Source: Ilex aquifolium
Taxonomy: Eukaryota; Streptophyta; Magnoliopsida; Aquifoliales; Aquifoliaceae
Direction of reading: 5' to 3'
DNA: 64,000 nt
NCBI GenBank assembly: GCA_951799425.1
Contig: OX637397.1
Span: 5,323,001-5,387,000, forward strand
Shown piece by piece: positions 24,415-37,666 of the stretch (position 1 is its first letter; the number at the start of each line of letters is the position of its first letter). Below the pieces are notes generated by a model. It ran no database searches and had not been told where the DNA came from. It saw nothing but the letters and a program-made list of their open reading frames with translations. Made by a program: the position numbers and the translations under genes.

Positions 24415-25042
24415 CTATTTGACAGGCCACCACAGAAAGCTAAATCAATCCGTTTGCCAAACTGAACTTACTTTTAAAAAGAAACAAAAATCACCACATG
24501 CAATACTCAATACATCTTCGACTATAGTAATTGAAAAGCCAAGTCACTAAAAACATCCAACATATCACCCCTTTGAAAAACAATTGAAGGATTCCCCGAA
24601 ATCGACATATTTCCAATTCTTCAAACTAACAGATTCAAAACCCAGTTATAGAATTGCATCAAAGAACTTCCCAAACCCATTTCCCAGAATCCACAAAACT
24701 AAAACCCTAAATCCAGAAACACAAATTTCCATAAACCCTAATCAAACAATTTCAAAAAACTCTCAAAACCAATTAAGATTGTAAAAAAAAATTCAACGGA
24801 CTAATAAAAAAACCATAAAAAAAACGCATGCATGAACCCAATTTGTTAAAACTCAGATTAACCAACACCCAAGGAATCAATTGAACAAACAATTCAAAGA
24901 AAGATCATCACACAATAACCCAAAAAATACCCTCATGAGAACCAAACCCTAAAACGGAAAAAACCAACTGGATACAAGAAAAAAAAATTAAAAATCCTGA
25001 AACAAGAATATCAAAAGCTTAGATCGAATGAGAAACACAGAC
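24415..25042 (-). other. 5'-UTR intron of the TRAF1-like gene
   Basis: Donor CCAG|GTCTGT at 25042 and acceptor AAATAG|GAG at 24415 bracket an AT-rich segment with no in-frame start. Three telo-box words (AAACCCTAA) occur near 24704, 24733 and 24944. The acceptor choice is inferred. Confidence 0.55.
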
Positions 25043-25140
25043 CTGGAGCAAAGAACAGAGCTTTGTCAATTGGCGAAGGGAAGAGAGAACGAGAAGGAAG
25101 ACAGAAAGAGAGAGCAGAGGCGGAAATAAAATAAATTACA
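25043..25140 (-). other. 5'-UTR leader exon
   Basis: CT-rich leader typical of plant housekeeping genes. The upper bound is estimated from the TATA box. Confidence 0.55.
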
Positions 25141-25170
25141 ATTTTACTACTTATGTATCCATGTTATGTG

Positions 25171-25180
25171 TATATATATA
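25171..25180 (-). promoter_or_regulatory. Putative TATA box
   Basis: TATATATATA on the minus strand, about 30-40 bases before the CT-rich leader. AT-rich context lowers specificity. Confidence 0.45.
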
Positions 25181-25189
25181 ATTTATTTT

Positions 25190-26960
25190 TGCGGATTTAT
25201 TTTGGGTTTTTATTGGAAAAACAGTGAGGGGGAGATATGGTAACAAAGAGAAAATATTCATTTCAATTGTTATTACCATCTAATTAGAAGGCAACAAATA
25301 GATAAAGTGAATCTCACTAATTTTATGTGTTGTTGATTGAAAATGGTGGTTATTGATAATTATGAAAATAGTGGGATTCACTTTATTTATTTCTAGTCTT
25401 TTAATTGGATGGTGTTACCGTTGAATTGAATATTTATTCGGAAACAAGGGCTTGCTCGATCTTTGGGTATATAAATATGTTAAATTATACTTTGACCTCT
25501 CAATTATGTCTCATATTTTATATTATTCTCTCAACTATCATATTTTTTTACATTATAGCTCTAATTAGGATTATTAACCTTACAATACACCCTTCAATCA
25601 TATATTTTTTGTATTGCATTACGAAGTTATTGGCCTTGCATTGTTCCAATTATTTGTCATGCGGTCACAGGGTGCCGATGACAGGTAAACTAAACTTATT
25701 CTTTTTATATTAAAAAAGCCTATCGGCTCTAAGATCGATAATAATTTTTAACTACACACGTGGTATTTCTTGTCCAAAACATGAGAGACTTTAATTTGGG
25801 AAAATGTGCAAACAATTCATTTAGTTCGGTTTATAGTTACTGGGGAAAAATAAGACCAAGGCATAATTAGAGGTATGCAAGTGTAATTTTTCCTATATTA
25901 TATACGCAGTTATGCAGTGAATCTGTGGGTTGCGGAAGAAATTGATCGGACTTGGTTATGTTTTTCTTTTTTTGGGGGGGGTGCCCTGAAAGGCTGAAAT
26001 TGGTAGTTTGGCTGAACATATTGTGGGACCCACTTTTTTTGTTATTAGGGTTTCTATGGGTCAGAATAGGGTTTCTAGATTCGGGTTTGGGGATTAGGAT
26101 TGGTATCGTATGTTAGTTGGACTTAAAATGTTAACATTATTTGTTGTCATTATCGATTACTATTATTGATTTAATAAAAAGTCTCAATATTTATTAAAAT
26201 TTATAATCAAGTTAATAATTTTGATTGATTAGGTCAACATTTTACGTACAAATAACGTTCGAATAAGAAAATAACTTGTTTGGATGGAATTTGGCAGAGG
26301 GATTAAACTGGTTTTATCAAAAACCCTTCCGAATCTAATCCCTTAAAAGATAAATCTAGTTTATACTTGTGTTTAATAAGTAACATATACATATGTGGGA
26401 CCCTCAGATTTATCACTATTATCATCATACATTAATCACGTAAATAACTATTTTGTTCATTGACTAATCCAATTCAAACCTATATTTGTTTGAGTCCTTT
26501 CTTTTTTTTTTTTAGTTAACTTAAGAACTTAATATTTTGGGATTTTTTTTTCCCAACTTACAATGTCAAACATCAATACTAATAAAAATTTATGTATTTT
26601 GCATAACCACAATAAAAAGTCTTTTTTGTGAAACCTTATTATAGTCCAAAAATTAGTATTACTAAACGTTCTTATAAAATAGCATTCAACATACCGGAAT
26701 ATACAAAACAATTGTAAATCCAAAAATAAATTGTATCTTTAATTATCCTACGAAAATTAATGCTTGAAGTTGATTTTGTTAAATGACAAAGCATAATGAT
26801 GCACCAAAATGGGGATCATGCTCTGTCTCACATTCACAAAACTCAAATGTTTGTTTTAATAAACCAACAAGTTATGGTACATTCATAGGGTAGACAAGCA
26901 ATGGGTTTAGAGGGGGGTACAAATATAATTTTCAATTCCAAACCAGTTTGGCTCTTCGAA
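25190..26960. other. AT-rich intergenic DNA
   Basis: No gene was found. 25480-25560 has text ('aaattatactttgacctctcaatt') of the widespread plant repeat seen again near 52.2 kb. Confidence 0.4.
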
Positions 26961-26963
26961 CTC

Positions 26964-26964
<1 letters not shown>

Positions 26965-27005
<41 letters not shown>

Positions 27006-27023
27006 CCCCTCCCCCCTCCCCCT
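26965..27023. repeat. Long poly-C tract with (CCCCCCT) tail
   Basis: Thirty-eight consecutive C (26965-27002) are followed by C-runs broken by single T. It could form an i-motif or G-quadruplex. The length is likely uncertain in the assembly. Confidence 0.9.
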
Positions 27024-27187
27024 GGGATGGTTGAAACCCACTTTCATGGGTTTAAGAAGTCGAGCCAGAACTTCAATTCAATCTTCAATTTTTGCATCCA
27101 AACAAGAGTTTGGGTGAGGGATGGGACTATTTTTTTAAACCCATCTTCTATAGACCAGCCCAAACTCCTGTAACAAACAACCCCTAA

Positions 27188-27702
27188 GGCCCTGTTTGGT
27201 TGGTTTTTTGAGAGGGTTTGGATTGACTTGTCCAAATCATTCTAAACCCAAACTCTTCTTTATAAAGATAGGATTTAACATTTAATCACATACATACTCA
27301 TGTTTAATATGCGTACAGATATATCACTATTTTGATAATATATTTGTATATAAATGACTATTGTGCCCTTTAACTAATCTAATCCAAACTCATATTTGTA
27401 TACGTACATTTTCTTGTGTTCTTATGATTTTAATATTTGATTATTTGGGGTATATGGGTTATATGGGGGTATAAATGTCATTTTGTATGTTCAACCATTT
27501 AACCCCCATATGAAACCCCCCTCCCCCAACCGGGTTTCATGAAACCCATGAACGTAGGTTTAAATTGCAGGCCTAAAGCGGGCTGAGTTTGGTAACTTGG
27601 GATAAAAATATAGTTGTCAAACATGGGTTTGATGGGTTTTGTAGACTTTTATTCCCAATCCATCTTCCAAATCCCCCCTTATCCCACATACCAAACAGGC
27701 CC
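27188..27702. mobile_element. Tourist/Harbinger-like MITE
   Basis: Terminal repeats GGCCCTGTTTGG and (reverse complement) GGGCCTGTTTGG are flanked by TAA on both sides (27185-27187, 27703-27705), the PIF/Harbinger target duplication. The 515-bp body is non-coding and contains a second internal inverted pair near 27570-27700, so it may be nested. Confidence 0.7.
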
Positions 27703-27910
27703 TAAATGTTTCATGAGAAGAATCGAATCCTGTCAATCTATTTTTTTTGTATAATTTTTCTTAATGATAAATTATCTATCATAAATTAAAGTAAAACTTT
27801 ATAATAGTGAGTCTCCCTCTAATATTTGCATGGATGATTTACTATCTAAAAATTTTAAAAATATATACTTGGGGTTATAAATCCTGTTGTTTGAGGTTAA
27901 CCTTTAGATT

Positions 27911-28347
27911 TGATGATGCACAAAATTGGTTTGTATACCACCTGTCAATTAAGTCATATAAACTGCAATAAAGTAGAGGGAGAGAGAAGACAAAGTTTAT
28001 AATGGTTCAGTTAAGGTGACCTACGTCTACTTGGAGTGACAAGGGTCGTCGGGATTTTATTGATTCCAGTGTGGAGAAAGAGCAGATAATTACAATCTTA
28101 GAGAGGGAGAAGAGATTTGCCTGAATCAGTGTCTTGCCCCCCAAGTGTTGGTGTGACTTACATTTTATAGTAGTCGCCTCATAATTGGTATTAATCAAAT
28201 AGCTGTTAAGGCGATTTCAACGGATTGAGGAGACTTAAATAGTAAGTAATGGCTTGGCGACCTCTCACCTCCTCAACAGGTAAGGGAGTTAAGATGCACT
28301 CCAAAGGACTTGGTAAGAGGATGAGGGAAAACTGACTCTTCTCTTCA

Positions 28348-28379
<32 letters not shown>

Positions 28380-28509
28380 TGGCGTAGCTCCCTTGTGGGC
28401 TTGATTTGCTTGGACCTCATAGGGTCTGTTGGGTCTTCTGCGAGCTCGGGCTCTTTAGTCAAGTTTGGACTTTACACATGGATTGGGTTATTTTGGGTCT
28501 GGCCCATCA
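27911..28509. mobile_element. Solo LTR A
   Basis: It begins TGATGATGCACAAAA and ends GGCCCATCA. The 5-bp duplication AGATT is perfect (27906-27910, 28510-28514). There is no internal coding region. The start matches solo LTR C. A run of 29 G (28351-28379) lies inside. Confidence 0.82.
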
Positions 28510-29044
28510 AGATTTAATATTACCTTGTGATTCAATGATTTTATCCGTTTATTTTAACTACATTTTCTTTTTCCATCTTGCCACGTAATATTTGGGATCC
28601 TAAGTTAGATTTCAAATGAATTTAGACTTTAGATGAGTGGGTCCTTTTAAAAAAAAAATTAATGGAATTCACTAATCCAAGGACCTTACTCTCGGAAAAA
28701 ATATTCAATACAACGGTTAAAACATGTTAGCAGATGTAATCATTTAATGATAAAAACCACCAAATATGCAAGTAAATCCCACAAAATTTAATAACTACCC
28801 AATTCCTGTAATATAATAACCACCAATGTAAAAAATTGAGGTTTAACTTTTCCACTTGCTATTTTATTATTAAATAGTTACATCACGTAACAATTTTGAC
28901 ATAGTATAACTATTGCATTGAATATTTACTCACTCTTGAGATTCCAAATTTTTTTTTTTGTTAAAGGGTGTCCAAATTTGCGCCAATTATTCTCTCGAGC
29001 TCAGTGACTGGTCACCATAACTTGAGTTGAGTTAAAGCATAAAT

Positions 29045-29915
29045 AGAGTAGGGTGCATTTGGATTGCTGGATATGGGTGAATAAATAGAGTAGGATTGGA
29101 TATAAAAGCAGGTGGAACCTAATTATCCCATGTTTGGAATGCAAAAATGGCGCCTGAAAATCCCACTCGGGTTGTATCTTGATCGAGTTGAAAAGTCAAC
29201 AATATCCGATGTAGTTGGGTTAAATGAAATTCGAAGGGGGGTGGGATATTTTTAATCCAGATTGGAAATCTGTACAAAATTACCAAAAAATTCTCAGCCC
29301 TAACCATTTGTATCTCTCCCACATCTTCTTCATTGAAGCCGCTGCTCAAAACAGACGTCTGTAAGGTAAGATTGGTTCCCTTTTCACTTTTTTTCTTAAC
29401 CCATTATTTTGCTGCTCTTTTCCAATCTGTAAATCAACGAAAGTGTATTTTATATTTTAATGAGTTGTAAAAACATGGTGTTGGTTACTAAGATGTAAAA
29501 TCAAGGTGGTGGTATTTTATATTTTAATGATTTATATTTTATATTTTAATGCACTCTATTAATATATGGTGTTTATGGTTACAATTTATTCAGAAATATG
29601 TTATTTTATATTTTAATGAGTTATAAAAATAATTGATATAAAGTGTATTTTTTTTGTTTAGAATGGAATGTAGATTAATTTATAAACTAAAAATGGTGGT
29701 GGATTGGATAGGATAGAGGCATAATAGTCAATATATTACATCACTCTTATCCATGGGCCTAAGATAAGTGTTATAAGCTACCAAACAATGGAAAGGATTG
29801 GAGAAGAAACTTTATATCCTACCCAATGATAGATGAGTGAGTTTGGGTTGGATAGGAAAATATATTTTTTGTGATATTCAATCCGCTCCAACTCTGTCAT
29901 CCAAACATTGAGTAT
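29045..29915. repeat. Probable TIR element
   Basis: The left side (GGTGCATTTGGATTGCTGGA) and the reverse complement of the right side (CAATGTTTGGATGACAGAGT) are related. I found no clean target duplication. An 'AAG|GTAAGA' donor-like site near 29366 after a CT-rich leader could hint at a captured exon. Confidence 0.4.
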
Positions 29916-31170
29916 GGCTATGCATGAGATTAAAAAATGTACTCTTTATATTTTCAATACCAATGAAAATTAGTACCGGTGATATAAAGTATTTCAATCT
30001 CCTCCCATGTTTGTTTGTTCAATAAGTACTATAGTGGATCCCACAAATAACCAAGTATTATATCATATCTTGTATAACTAATATACAATTTTACCCTTAA
30101 CATCATCTATTCTATTACTCCGTTTGTGTAACACTTTTGCACAATGTTTGGTATAATACATGGTATGACAATCCATACCCAAAAAATTCTGAATAATGTA
30201 AAAAATTCACATAAAAAATAAAGAATTTGATGCTATGAATCGGTGACACCGTAAAAAAAAATTTTAAAAAAAATTGGTGACACCGTACGCTTAAACATAA
30301 TACAAGGAAAAAATTCAAAACAAATTTTTTATATGCGAACTCTACACAGGAGGGTATTTGTGTCATTTTCGTTGTTTGTACCATCGGTGGATTTATACTA
30401 GCAAATAATACCATCTGGTAGATAGTATTCATTAAAGTCATGCACAATGGTTAAATGCTACTGTACAAACCGGGTCGGTATTGCAATTCGAAAAATAATA
30501 CTACACATAAAATGCCAATCAAACAAGGTAATAGGTGTATGAACAAAAAAACAAGGTAATAGGTGGGCTCCAAATACTATTTCTTGTTATCCCACCTTAT
30601 ATAATACCACTAAAACTCCCAAACAACACATGCCCTAAAGTGACAAGGGTGGCTAACTCCTTAGGAGGTGTGAGAAAGAATTGAATTTAAGATTTTTGAA
30701 TTACCAAAAATTAAGTTCGAACCACCCATAAGGGTTATGAGATTCCAAAGTTAAGATGCCAAGTATAGCTCTTTTTCACTTGTTTATTTTGAGTAGTATC
30801 ACACAAAATCATCAAGTGGCGTGGCCATAACAGGGCTTGGAAGAAAAGTCCATCAATGTAGATTGGGCTAGCTAACAATTGCTAATATATGGTGGATACA
30901 GTTCATTAGTTATTTCAGACTGTCTTGCTTTTTTCTTTTTTTTGAGAAATTTGGAAGCTGGTCCCTATATAAGGACTTATTTGGATTTAAGTTTGCCAAA
31001 AAAACTTATTTGTTATGAAGTCAATTTTTTATCAATTTTACTAGACTATCACTTCCATTTAAAAGTGAAGTATAACTAAAAATTAAAAACTCCTAAATTT
31101 TAGAAGTTTGACTAACATTAAAAAAATTTCTCTCTCATATCTATTTATATACATATAAAGGTTAGGATTA

Positions 31171-31217
<47 letters not shown>

Positions 31218-32352
31218 TATATAGTAACATTAAAAATAAAAAATAGTAACATTCAAATACAAAAAAATTTATCATTTAAACACAAAAAAAAAAAAAAAAT
31301 AGTAACATTTAAACATAAAAAATAGTAACTTTCAATATTAATATTTTAAAAAAATAACAGTAGTAACATGTTCAAGAAAAATAGTAACATACTTAACAAA
31401 AACAGTAACATGCTTAACAAAAACAGTAGCATACTCAACAAAAAAAAAATTAGCAATATGGAACATTGAACAAAATTGAAAATAAAAATAGTAGCATTCA
31501 AACCCATAACCAGATGAAGAAGCCTCAAATTATTCATCATCCAAAAAAGTAACACTGAAAAAGTAATAACATGCTCAATAAAAAATAGTAACATGAAAAA
31601 AAAATAGCAACATGGTCAACAAAAAACGTAGTCACATGAAACATTGAAAAATTTTGGGGATTATTTATCAAAAAAATAAAAATAAAATTGAGGATCAAAC
31701 TAATAACACATTGAACAAGTTTTTCAACATTTCTTTTCGAAAACCAACGACATAGAAGTTCATGATGACCAGAATGCAGTAAAAGATATGGTAGTTGTTG
31801 ATGATATTTCAAACTCTACTGATTTTGAGAAATAATATCTAAGGAGAAAGATTTGTTGTACTAGAGTGATGATCTTCTTTTAACAAGAGAGAGAGAGAGA
31901 GAGAGAATATAAATTTGAATTTCAATTCAGGAATGAATTAAGGGATAATAATTTCTAATTTAAGAAATTAATTTAAAGCTACTTTCAAGGTCTTTAAGGT
32001 TTCTATAATTGAACAAACTGTTAAGGATATTTTTGAGATTTAAAAAAATAGTTGACTTAAGTACTTATTAATAAGATAAAAAATGGATTTATCACCAAAT
32101 AATTTTTCTTGATTGACTCAAGTCATTATAAGTCTATCCAGAAGGACTCAACCCCAATTTTTACTTTTTTTTTTCGCAATTTTTACACTACATTTGTTGC
32201 AGTAGACTTTATGTGATAATTAACATATGTTATGTTGGGCTTTAAAGGAACCAACTACATTACCAAAATCGAGAAACACAACTTTAAAAGTAGAGATTTT
32301 TCATTTGATTCATAGTTTTGCGTTTGCCTCGATATGTATGACGTGACTATGG
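29916..32352. other. AT-rich intergenic DNA with small repeats
   Basis: No gene was found. It contains MITE-like ends around 30.1-30.6 kb ('caatgtttggtataata', 'cccaaacaacacatgccc'), a (TC)n(AC)n microsatellite at 31171-31224 and a degenerate array of 'acagtaacatgctcaac' units at about 31360-31620. Confidence 0.5.
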
Positions 32353-32378
32353 AAGTCGAGCTCTAATAAGCTCGACTT
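32353..32378. repeat. Perfect short hairpin next to solo LTR B
   Basis: AAGTCGAGCT and AGCTCGACTT are exact reverse complements with a 6-base loop. They lie four bases before the LTR target duplication. Confidence 0.7.
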
Positions 32379-32386
32379 TTGTATAG

Positions 32387-33408
32387 TGATGGGACACTTA
32401 TGAGAAATGATGAGAGCCCGACACGTGTCCTCGGCACCGAGGGCACATCCTCCTCTCCCGTGAGCCACGTGTTCTCGGCACTGAGGGGCACATCCTCCTC
32501 TCCCCGATGCAACCGCAAGCCCTCAGCGCTGAGGGCACCCCTTGCTCCCGGATGGATCCACGCATCCCATCCATTCCTAGACTGAGGGCTAGTTAGGGGC
32601 ATGTCGCTTGCTTTCTAGAAATGTTACTAACAGGAGCAGTACATCAACCTCAAAAGACGTGTTATGAATCATTGGTTTACCTTCCTCAAATGCAGTCAAA
32701 GTGGTAGAGAGGATGAGACACTCAGCCAAGGAGGGTTGGACACGTGACACGATGTGCAGGATAAGGGGTAAAAGGGAACTAATACCCCTAATGGCATACG
32801 TCAACCTCAACTAAGCATTTAATAAACCCTCAGTCGATGGGACGTCCATAATGACTCAAGAAGCCGAGAAGAAGGGGCATTAAATGTTCCAGGATCCAAG
32901 CATTTGATGCTTTAACATTGGAAGAGGAGGATTAACTGCTCGGGGCCCCGAGTAATTAATAATGGGGCCTCTCCCACGCAAAATAAGGGGCGCACTGCCC
33001 CATGTCTGGACTCTACCTATTGCCTAAACCCTCAGCAATAATGAGGCCTTGGAGGTATAAATAGTTCCCAAAAGTACAATGCAAAGATACGCAAAATCAC
33101 TCCTCAAGAATACCCAACAGTGCTTTATTCTTCCCCTCTCTCAAAGAACTAACTTGATCGTCAGAGGGGATGCGCCGGAAAATACTTCAGCGCCCTTTCT
33201 AACATGTTTTCTGTGTGTCAGGAACCCCCAGCGACCCGCCGGAACCGATCGAACAGCCCCTCCAACAATTCATCACCACTCCTTAGGTTCCCCTTTGGGC
33301 CTCTCGACCCTTTCTTTGCCATGAGATCTTCGGCATTCGAGGCGAACACGAGCTCACTAGGAGAGAGATCTGTCTTTTTCAACTATTGTGCGAAAATTAT
33401 CGCGCACA
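32387..33408 (+). mobile_element. Solo LTR B (about 1 kb, GC-richer)
   Basis: It begins TGATGGGACAC and ends CGCGCACA. The duplication TATAG is perfect (32382-32386, 33409-33413). It has a TATA box GGTATAAATAG near 33054 followed by 'aactaacttgatcgtcagag', text common just downstream of the start site in plant Ty3/gypsy LTRs. A 44-bp unit starting CACGTG is repeated at 32422 and 32466, and CCTCAGCGCTGAGG (32521) is a perfect palindrome. Confidence 0.85.
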
Positions 33409-33413
33409 TATAG

Positions 33414-35462
33414 TATCTGGAAGTTTAACTAATTTGACGATTTAAAAAATATGCACACACAACTGACCCTAAGTACATGTTTTTTTTTTTTTGCCATTTA
33501 ACCCAATAACATACGATTTGCTCTATTTTAGAGTTCATGAGCTATAACATACACATCCGTATTGAATGATCTAGTGTTTTTAGCCAGTTGTGTTACTTTT
33601 GATTACCTAGATTGGTTGGCTATTTTGTTGTTCAAAGCTTGATATTTATTGTCTCGTTTTCCTTGAATTGAGTTACATGACACAATTAAAAATTAAAATT
33701 CATGTAATCCACGAGTTACTAATAAATATACGAATCCGGTTTCATAAAAGCATAGAATGACAATTTTTAGATTGTGTTAATAGGAATTATTTTTCGAAGT
33801 AGTTTTAGTCAAATAATGTTAATGTTTTCATTATATGTATTAATTTTGAAGATATAAAAAAGGGCAGGCCTATTATTTCTGCATCCACCAAGGTAGAAAG
33901 AATAAATCCTCTCCCCACTTCTCTCCATATTCTCCACTTCTCTCCATATAAACATTTATGCTCAAATGTGTTATCATTTATATGCATTGGGGTTTGATAA
34001 ATATATATTCTTCTATTTGTGTATCATATATATTTTATAATGTCATAGAGAGCATATTGTCGTGTAAGGTAGGCAAACAAGAAAGACATCCGATTTCTTG
34101 TAAATAGAGGGACTTTTGGTCATTTTCGAATTTTAATCCCGGAGGGAAAAAAATGTTTCCATGCACATATCACTCTTTTCGCATGTAATACATTTTCAAT
34201 TAATTCGAGGGAAATCTTAACAGTTCATTTTGGTCCAAAACTCTAGAGGGTTACATCTTAATTTTCAAAGAGTAGGGAGGTAATATATTATGGGGCAAAC
34301 TAGAGACATGCAGTTCATTTTTTCCTCCATTTTATCTTCACATGTAATAAACTAAAGTTGGCACACACACACATATATATTATATAGGGTGTTAGCACAC
34401 ACACAAACACATATATTATATAGGGTAAATTTCCTACATTCAAATGACGTTAATCAATAAAGCACTTATTTACCCTTTTATTTTAAAAATACTTTCTTTC
34501 CCTCCATTATTCTCTCAATGTCAAATCTCTCTCCCCAGTCTTTTATCTCAGATCCTACACCAATGCGCATATCAAGCCTTTTTGGGTTGGTGGATAGGTG
34601 AGTGTGTCAGATTCCGACAAACAATGTTAGCTCTCTAGCAAGGAGAAAAATATACAAATATAAATAAAAAACTTTGGAAACAAAATGAGGTATAAACCTT
34701 GATATTGTCCATTTTAGAAGAAGATACATGGCGAGAGCCACAACTTTGGCCACCACTGAAAGGGACACTTACGTGAAAAAGCCTTTCATATGGTCATAAT
34801 TGTTGTATAACACAAAACCTTGATCATGTTGCTATAGTATAAGATGCTATTATAAATATATTACAAAGTAAGTAGTAGTATCTTGAAAGACTGCCAGATC
34901 AGTTAAATGATTAAAACCATTAGAGATTACAAAATAATAGAAAAATATGTAATGATGAATAGTAGGTGTATGCTTATAATATTACAATATTGCTTGAAGA
35001 ATGGAGGAAACAAATACCAAAGTGTCTACTTCTCTATCTTTATGCTTCTAATGATTACGGGGCTTATGTTCACTTAAAACCCAAGAGTTTCTTGTAACTA
35101 CGATTCTTTGGAGACTTTTAAGAGCATAGACACTACGAGTGAGATTCAGGCAATTGGAATACTACTTATTGAACTGAGTCTATTTTGTGAGATAAAACAA
35201 AGCTGAGAGTATGTTACTTGCATAGTAAATAATGTTGTAAGAATTATTAGACTTGTTAACAGAAATAAAATGAAGGGTTCCCTCTCCCCTTGATCATTTT
35301 TGTTTGATTGTGAGTCTCGTTAATAGAATTGATAGAGAGCAAGTAATAGAATCGAAAAGAGCAATTTATAGACAATTTTTTTTGTTTGGTAAATTATAGT
35401 ATAAATTGATATGCTTTCACTTTTGAATGAAAGAACTCATTGAGTTGGCACCTGGGCAATGA
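33414..35462. other. AT-rich intergenic DNA, nothing recognised
   Basis: No frame longer than 70 codons with protein-like composition and no matched element ends. Confidence 0.4.
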
Positions 35463-36660
35463 TGTAATACCCAAGGTAAAAAAAAAATGAAATAATAACA
35501 ATAATAATAAAAATAAAAGTGAATAAGTTGGATTTGAGAAGTTTTAGACTTTTGTTTGACTTGGGGTCTGTCCTTATGGGTTTATGGATATGATTTGGAA
35601 ATCAATGGAGATAATTTAGTTTTTTTGGTGTAGAGAGAAATATCAGATAATTATAAATGCTTAGTTGGATAGAGTTTTAGAATTTTAGAACTAGTTGTAC
35701 ACTGATGACTTATGGTTAAACTATAAATATATATATAGTGTATTGGGTACCAAGGGTAGCTACAAAAATAAGAATAATAATAATAAAGGGGATAAAAGTG
35801 TGATTAAAATAAGTCCCTTGTTACCCTAGACGTCTATATATGTATATTCTCTTCCTAACACCTACACATACGTTAGAATAATAGAAAGGAGAGGAGAGGC
35901 TAGGGTTTTGAGTAAATAAAAAGGAAGAGAAAGAAAGAAGGGGATTTAGAGACGAATGAAGAAAATTATAAGATTTGATCATCAAGGTTAGTCTTCATAT
36001 TGAAATTTAATTATGTATTTAATCATTATATGTACAAATATACAAGTTTGTAGTCTATATAATCTTGTAAGTAATCCATATGGGTAGGTTATAGAGTTAG
36101 AACATGTGAATCCAAATATGAGATGGTGGGTATTTGTGTTAAGAAGATATTGGAAAAAGGGGGAAGAAGAAAAAAAAAATATACAGACCAACAAAGCTTC
36201 TGGAATCTGGATACGTAAGGATTGAAGATGATGAAAGTTCTGAAATTATGGAAACCTCCCATTTAGTTTTAAATAGCTTTGTTTTGACCCCTTTTACTTT
36301 TATAAATTCAATTTTGACCACCATGGAACTTGGTAATTTATAGAACTGACCCAATATGTTTGAAACAAATAGTTTCATTTCAAAACAGCCCTCGAGCCTT
36401 GAAAAATTTCTAAAATTTTGAAACGACCCCTAAAAGTTTCGATTAAGTGTTTAAAAATCGATGGTTATTCTAATAAATAAATCAAATCGAGGTTGTATTC
36501 TTGAAAAATGGGTCTCTAAAATCTTAAATACTATTCTGGAAAATTTATGATAGCCCCGAAAACAGAAAATTCGTTTTTAAGGAAATTACACTTTGACTCC
36601 AAAAACACTTTACATAGCCATTGAAAAGCCTGTGTGCCGCCTACTTGACAAAGAATGCAA
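35463..36660 (+). repeat. Possible old Ty3/gypsy LTR
   Basis: It begins TGTAATACCCAAGG, like many plant gypsy LTRs (TGTAAYACCC). It has a TATA-like CTATATATG near 35834, then a purine-rich leader ('gaaaggagaggagagg'). The end and duplication could not be fixed. Confidence 0.4.
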
Positions 36661-37658
36661 AAGAATGAATGGTTTTGGTAATTAAAAAATAAGGATAAAA
36701 TTGGAATATAATAAAATTAGAATTTATTTGAAATAAAATATTAAAGTAAGAAAAATAATAGGATTTAATAGAAGTTTGTAAGGAAAAAAAAAACTTACTG
36801 GTAAATTTTTTTTTTTTTTTGTTTAAATGTTCATCTTCTCATTGTGAAATCATCGGCTGGGTCCTCAGAAACTCCCTGTACTTGCCTCATTCTTAAACTA
36901 ATAATATTTCTATGGGTAAACTGCATTTACCCTCGCTGGACCCATAAACACGACCACACTGGTAGAACCCCAAAATCCTGTACTGACGATGAGTACCCAA
37001 ACTTGAGCCCCTTGCAACCCATTTTGCGAATCAGAAACCCACCCCCATGATACACCTTTGACTCTCTGAAGCATTTCATAATTCTATTACTTATTTCTTT
37101 CTATGCATCTATGGAACGATTGCTATAGTCGGATTTTTTTTCCCATAAGGTTATAGCTTGAAATTTGAGAGAGTGGGGTTTGTTGGGTTTGAGGCTAGCG
37201 GTGTGGTGGTGGTGGTGGCAATTAGAAGTAGTATAATCTTATCTCATTATTCATTAACTCGCCCAACTTACCCATAAATAAATAGGTTGGGTAGTTATAT
37301 TAGTTAATACGAGTTTTAAATGAGTTATATAATATGATTTATTTTTATTAAGCGGGTTAAAATAGATTACAAATGGATATCCATTGGTTTAAGTATTTAT
37401 CTTTCTATTAAATAACTCAAGTAATAAAATAAATATATTAATATACCAAAGAATACACACACATTAATACACCTAATAATCACAATCATTGAATAAGTAA
37501 TGAGTCCCAATAAATGCTGGCACTCACAGCGAAATCAATGGTTGTAATCATCAAGTCTAGTTTTTAAGTCTAATTTTTAAGTCCATGTAGCATTACTCTA
37601 CCAAAAAATACATAAACATACACTAAAATACACACACTAGTACACAAAAAATACACAC
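36661..37658. other. Intergenic DNA, nothing recognised
   Basis: 36840-37060 is less AT-rich but shows no convincing protein or splice sites. 37200-37220 is a short GGT run. Confidence 0.35.
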
Positions 37659-37666
37659 ACTAATAT

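Noticed and set aside
24700..24955. Interstitial telomere array (AAACCCTAA)
   Set aside because: There are only three dispersed copies, not tandem. They are reported as telo-boxes instead.
29340..29375. 5' exon of a captured gene with donor AAG|GTAAGA
   Set aside because: There is no start codon with a following frame and no downstream exon. Noted only within the TIR repeat.
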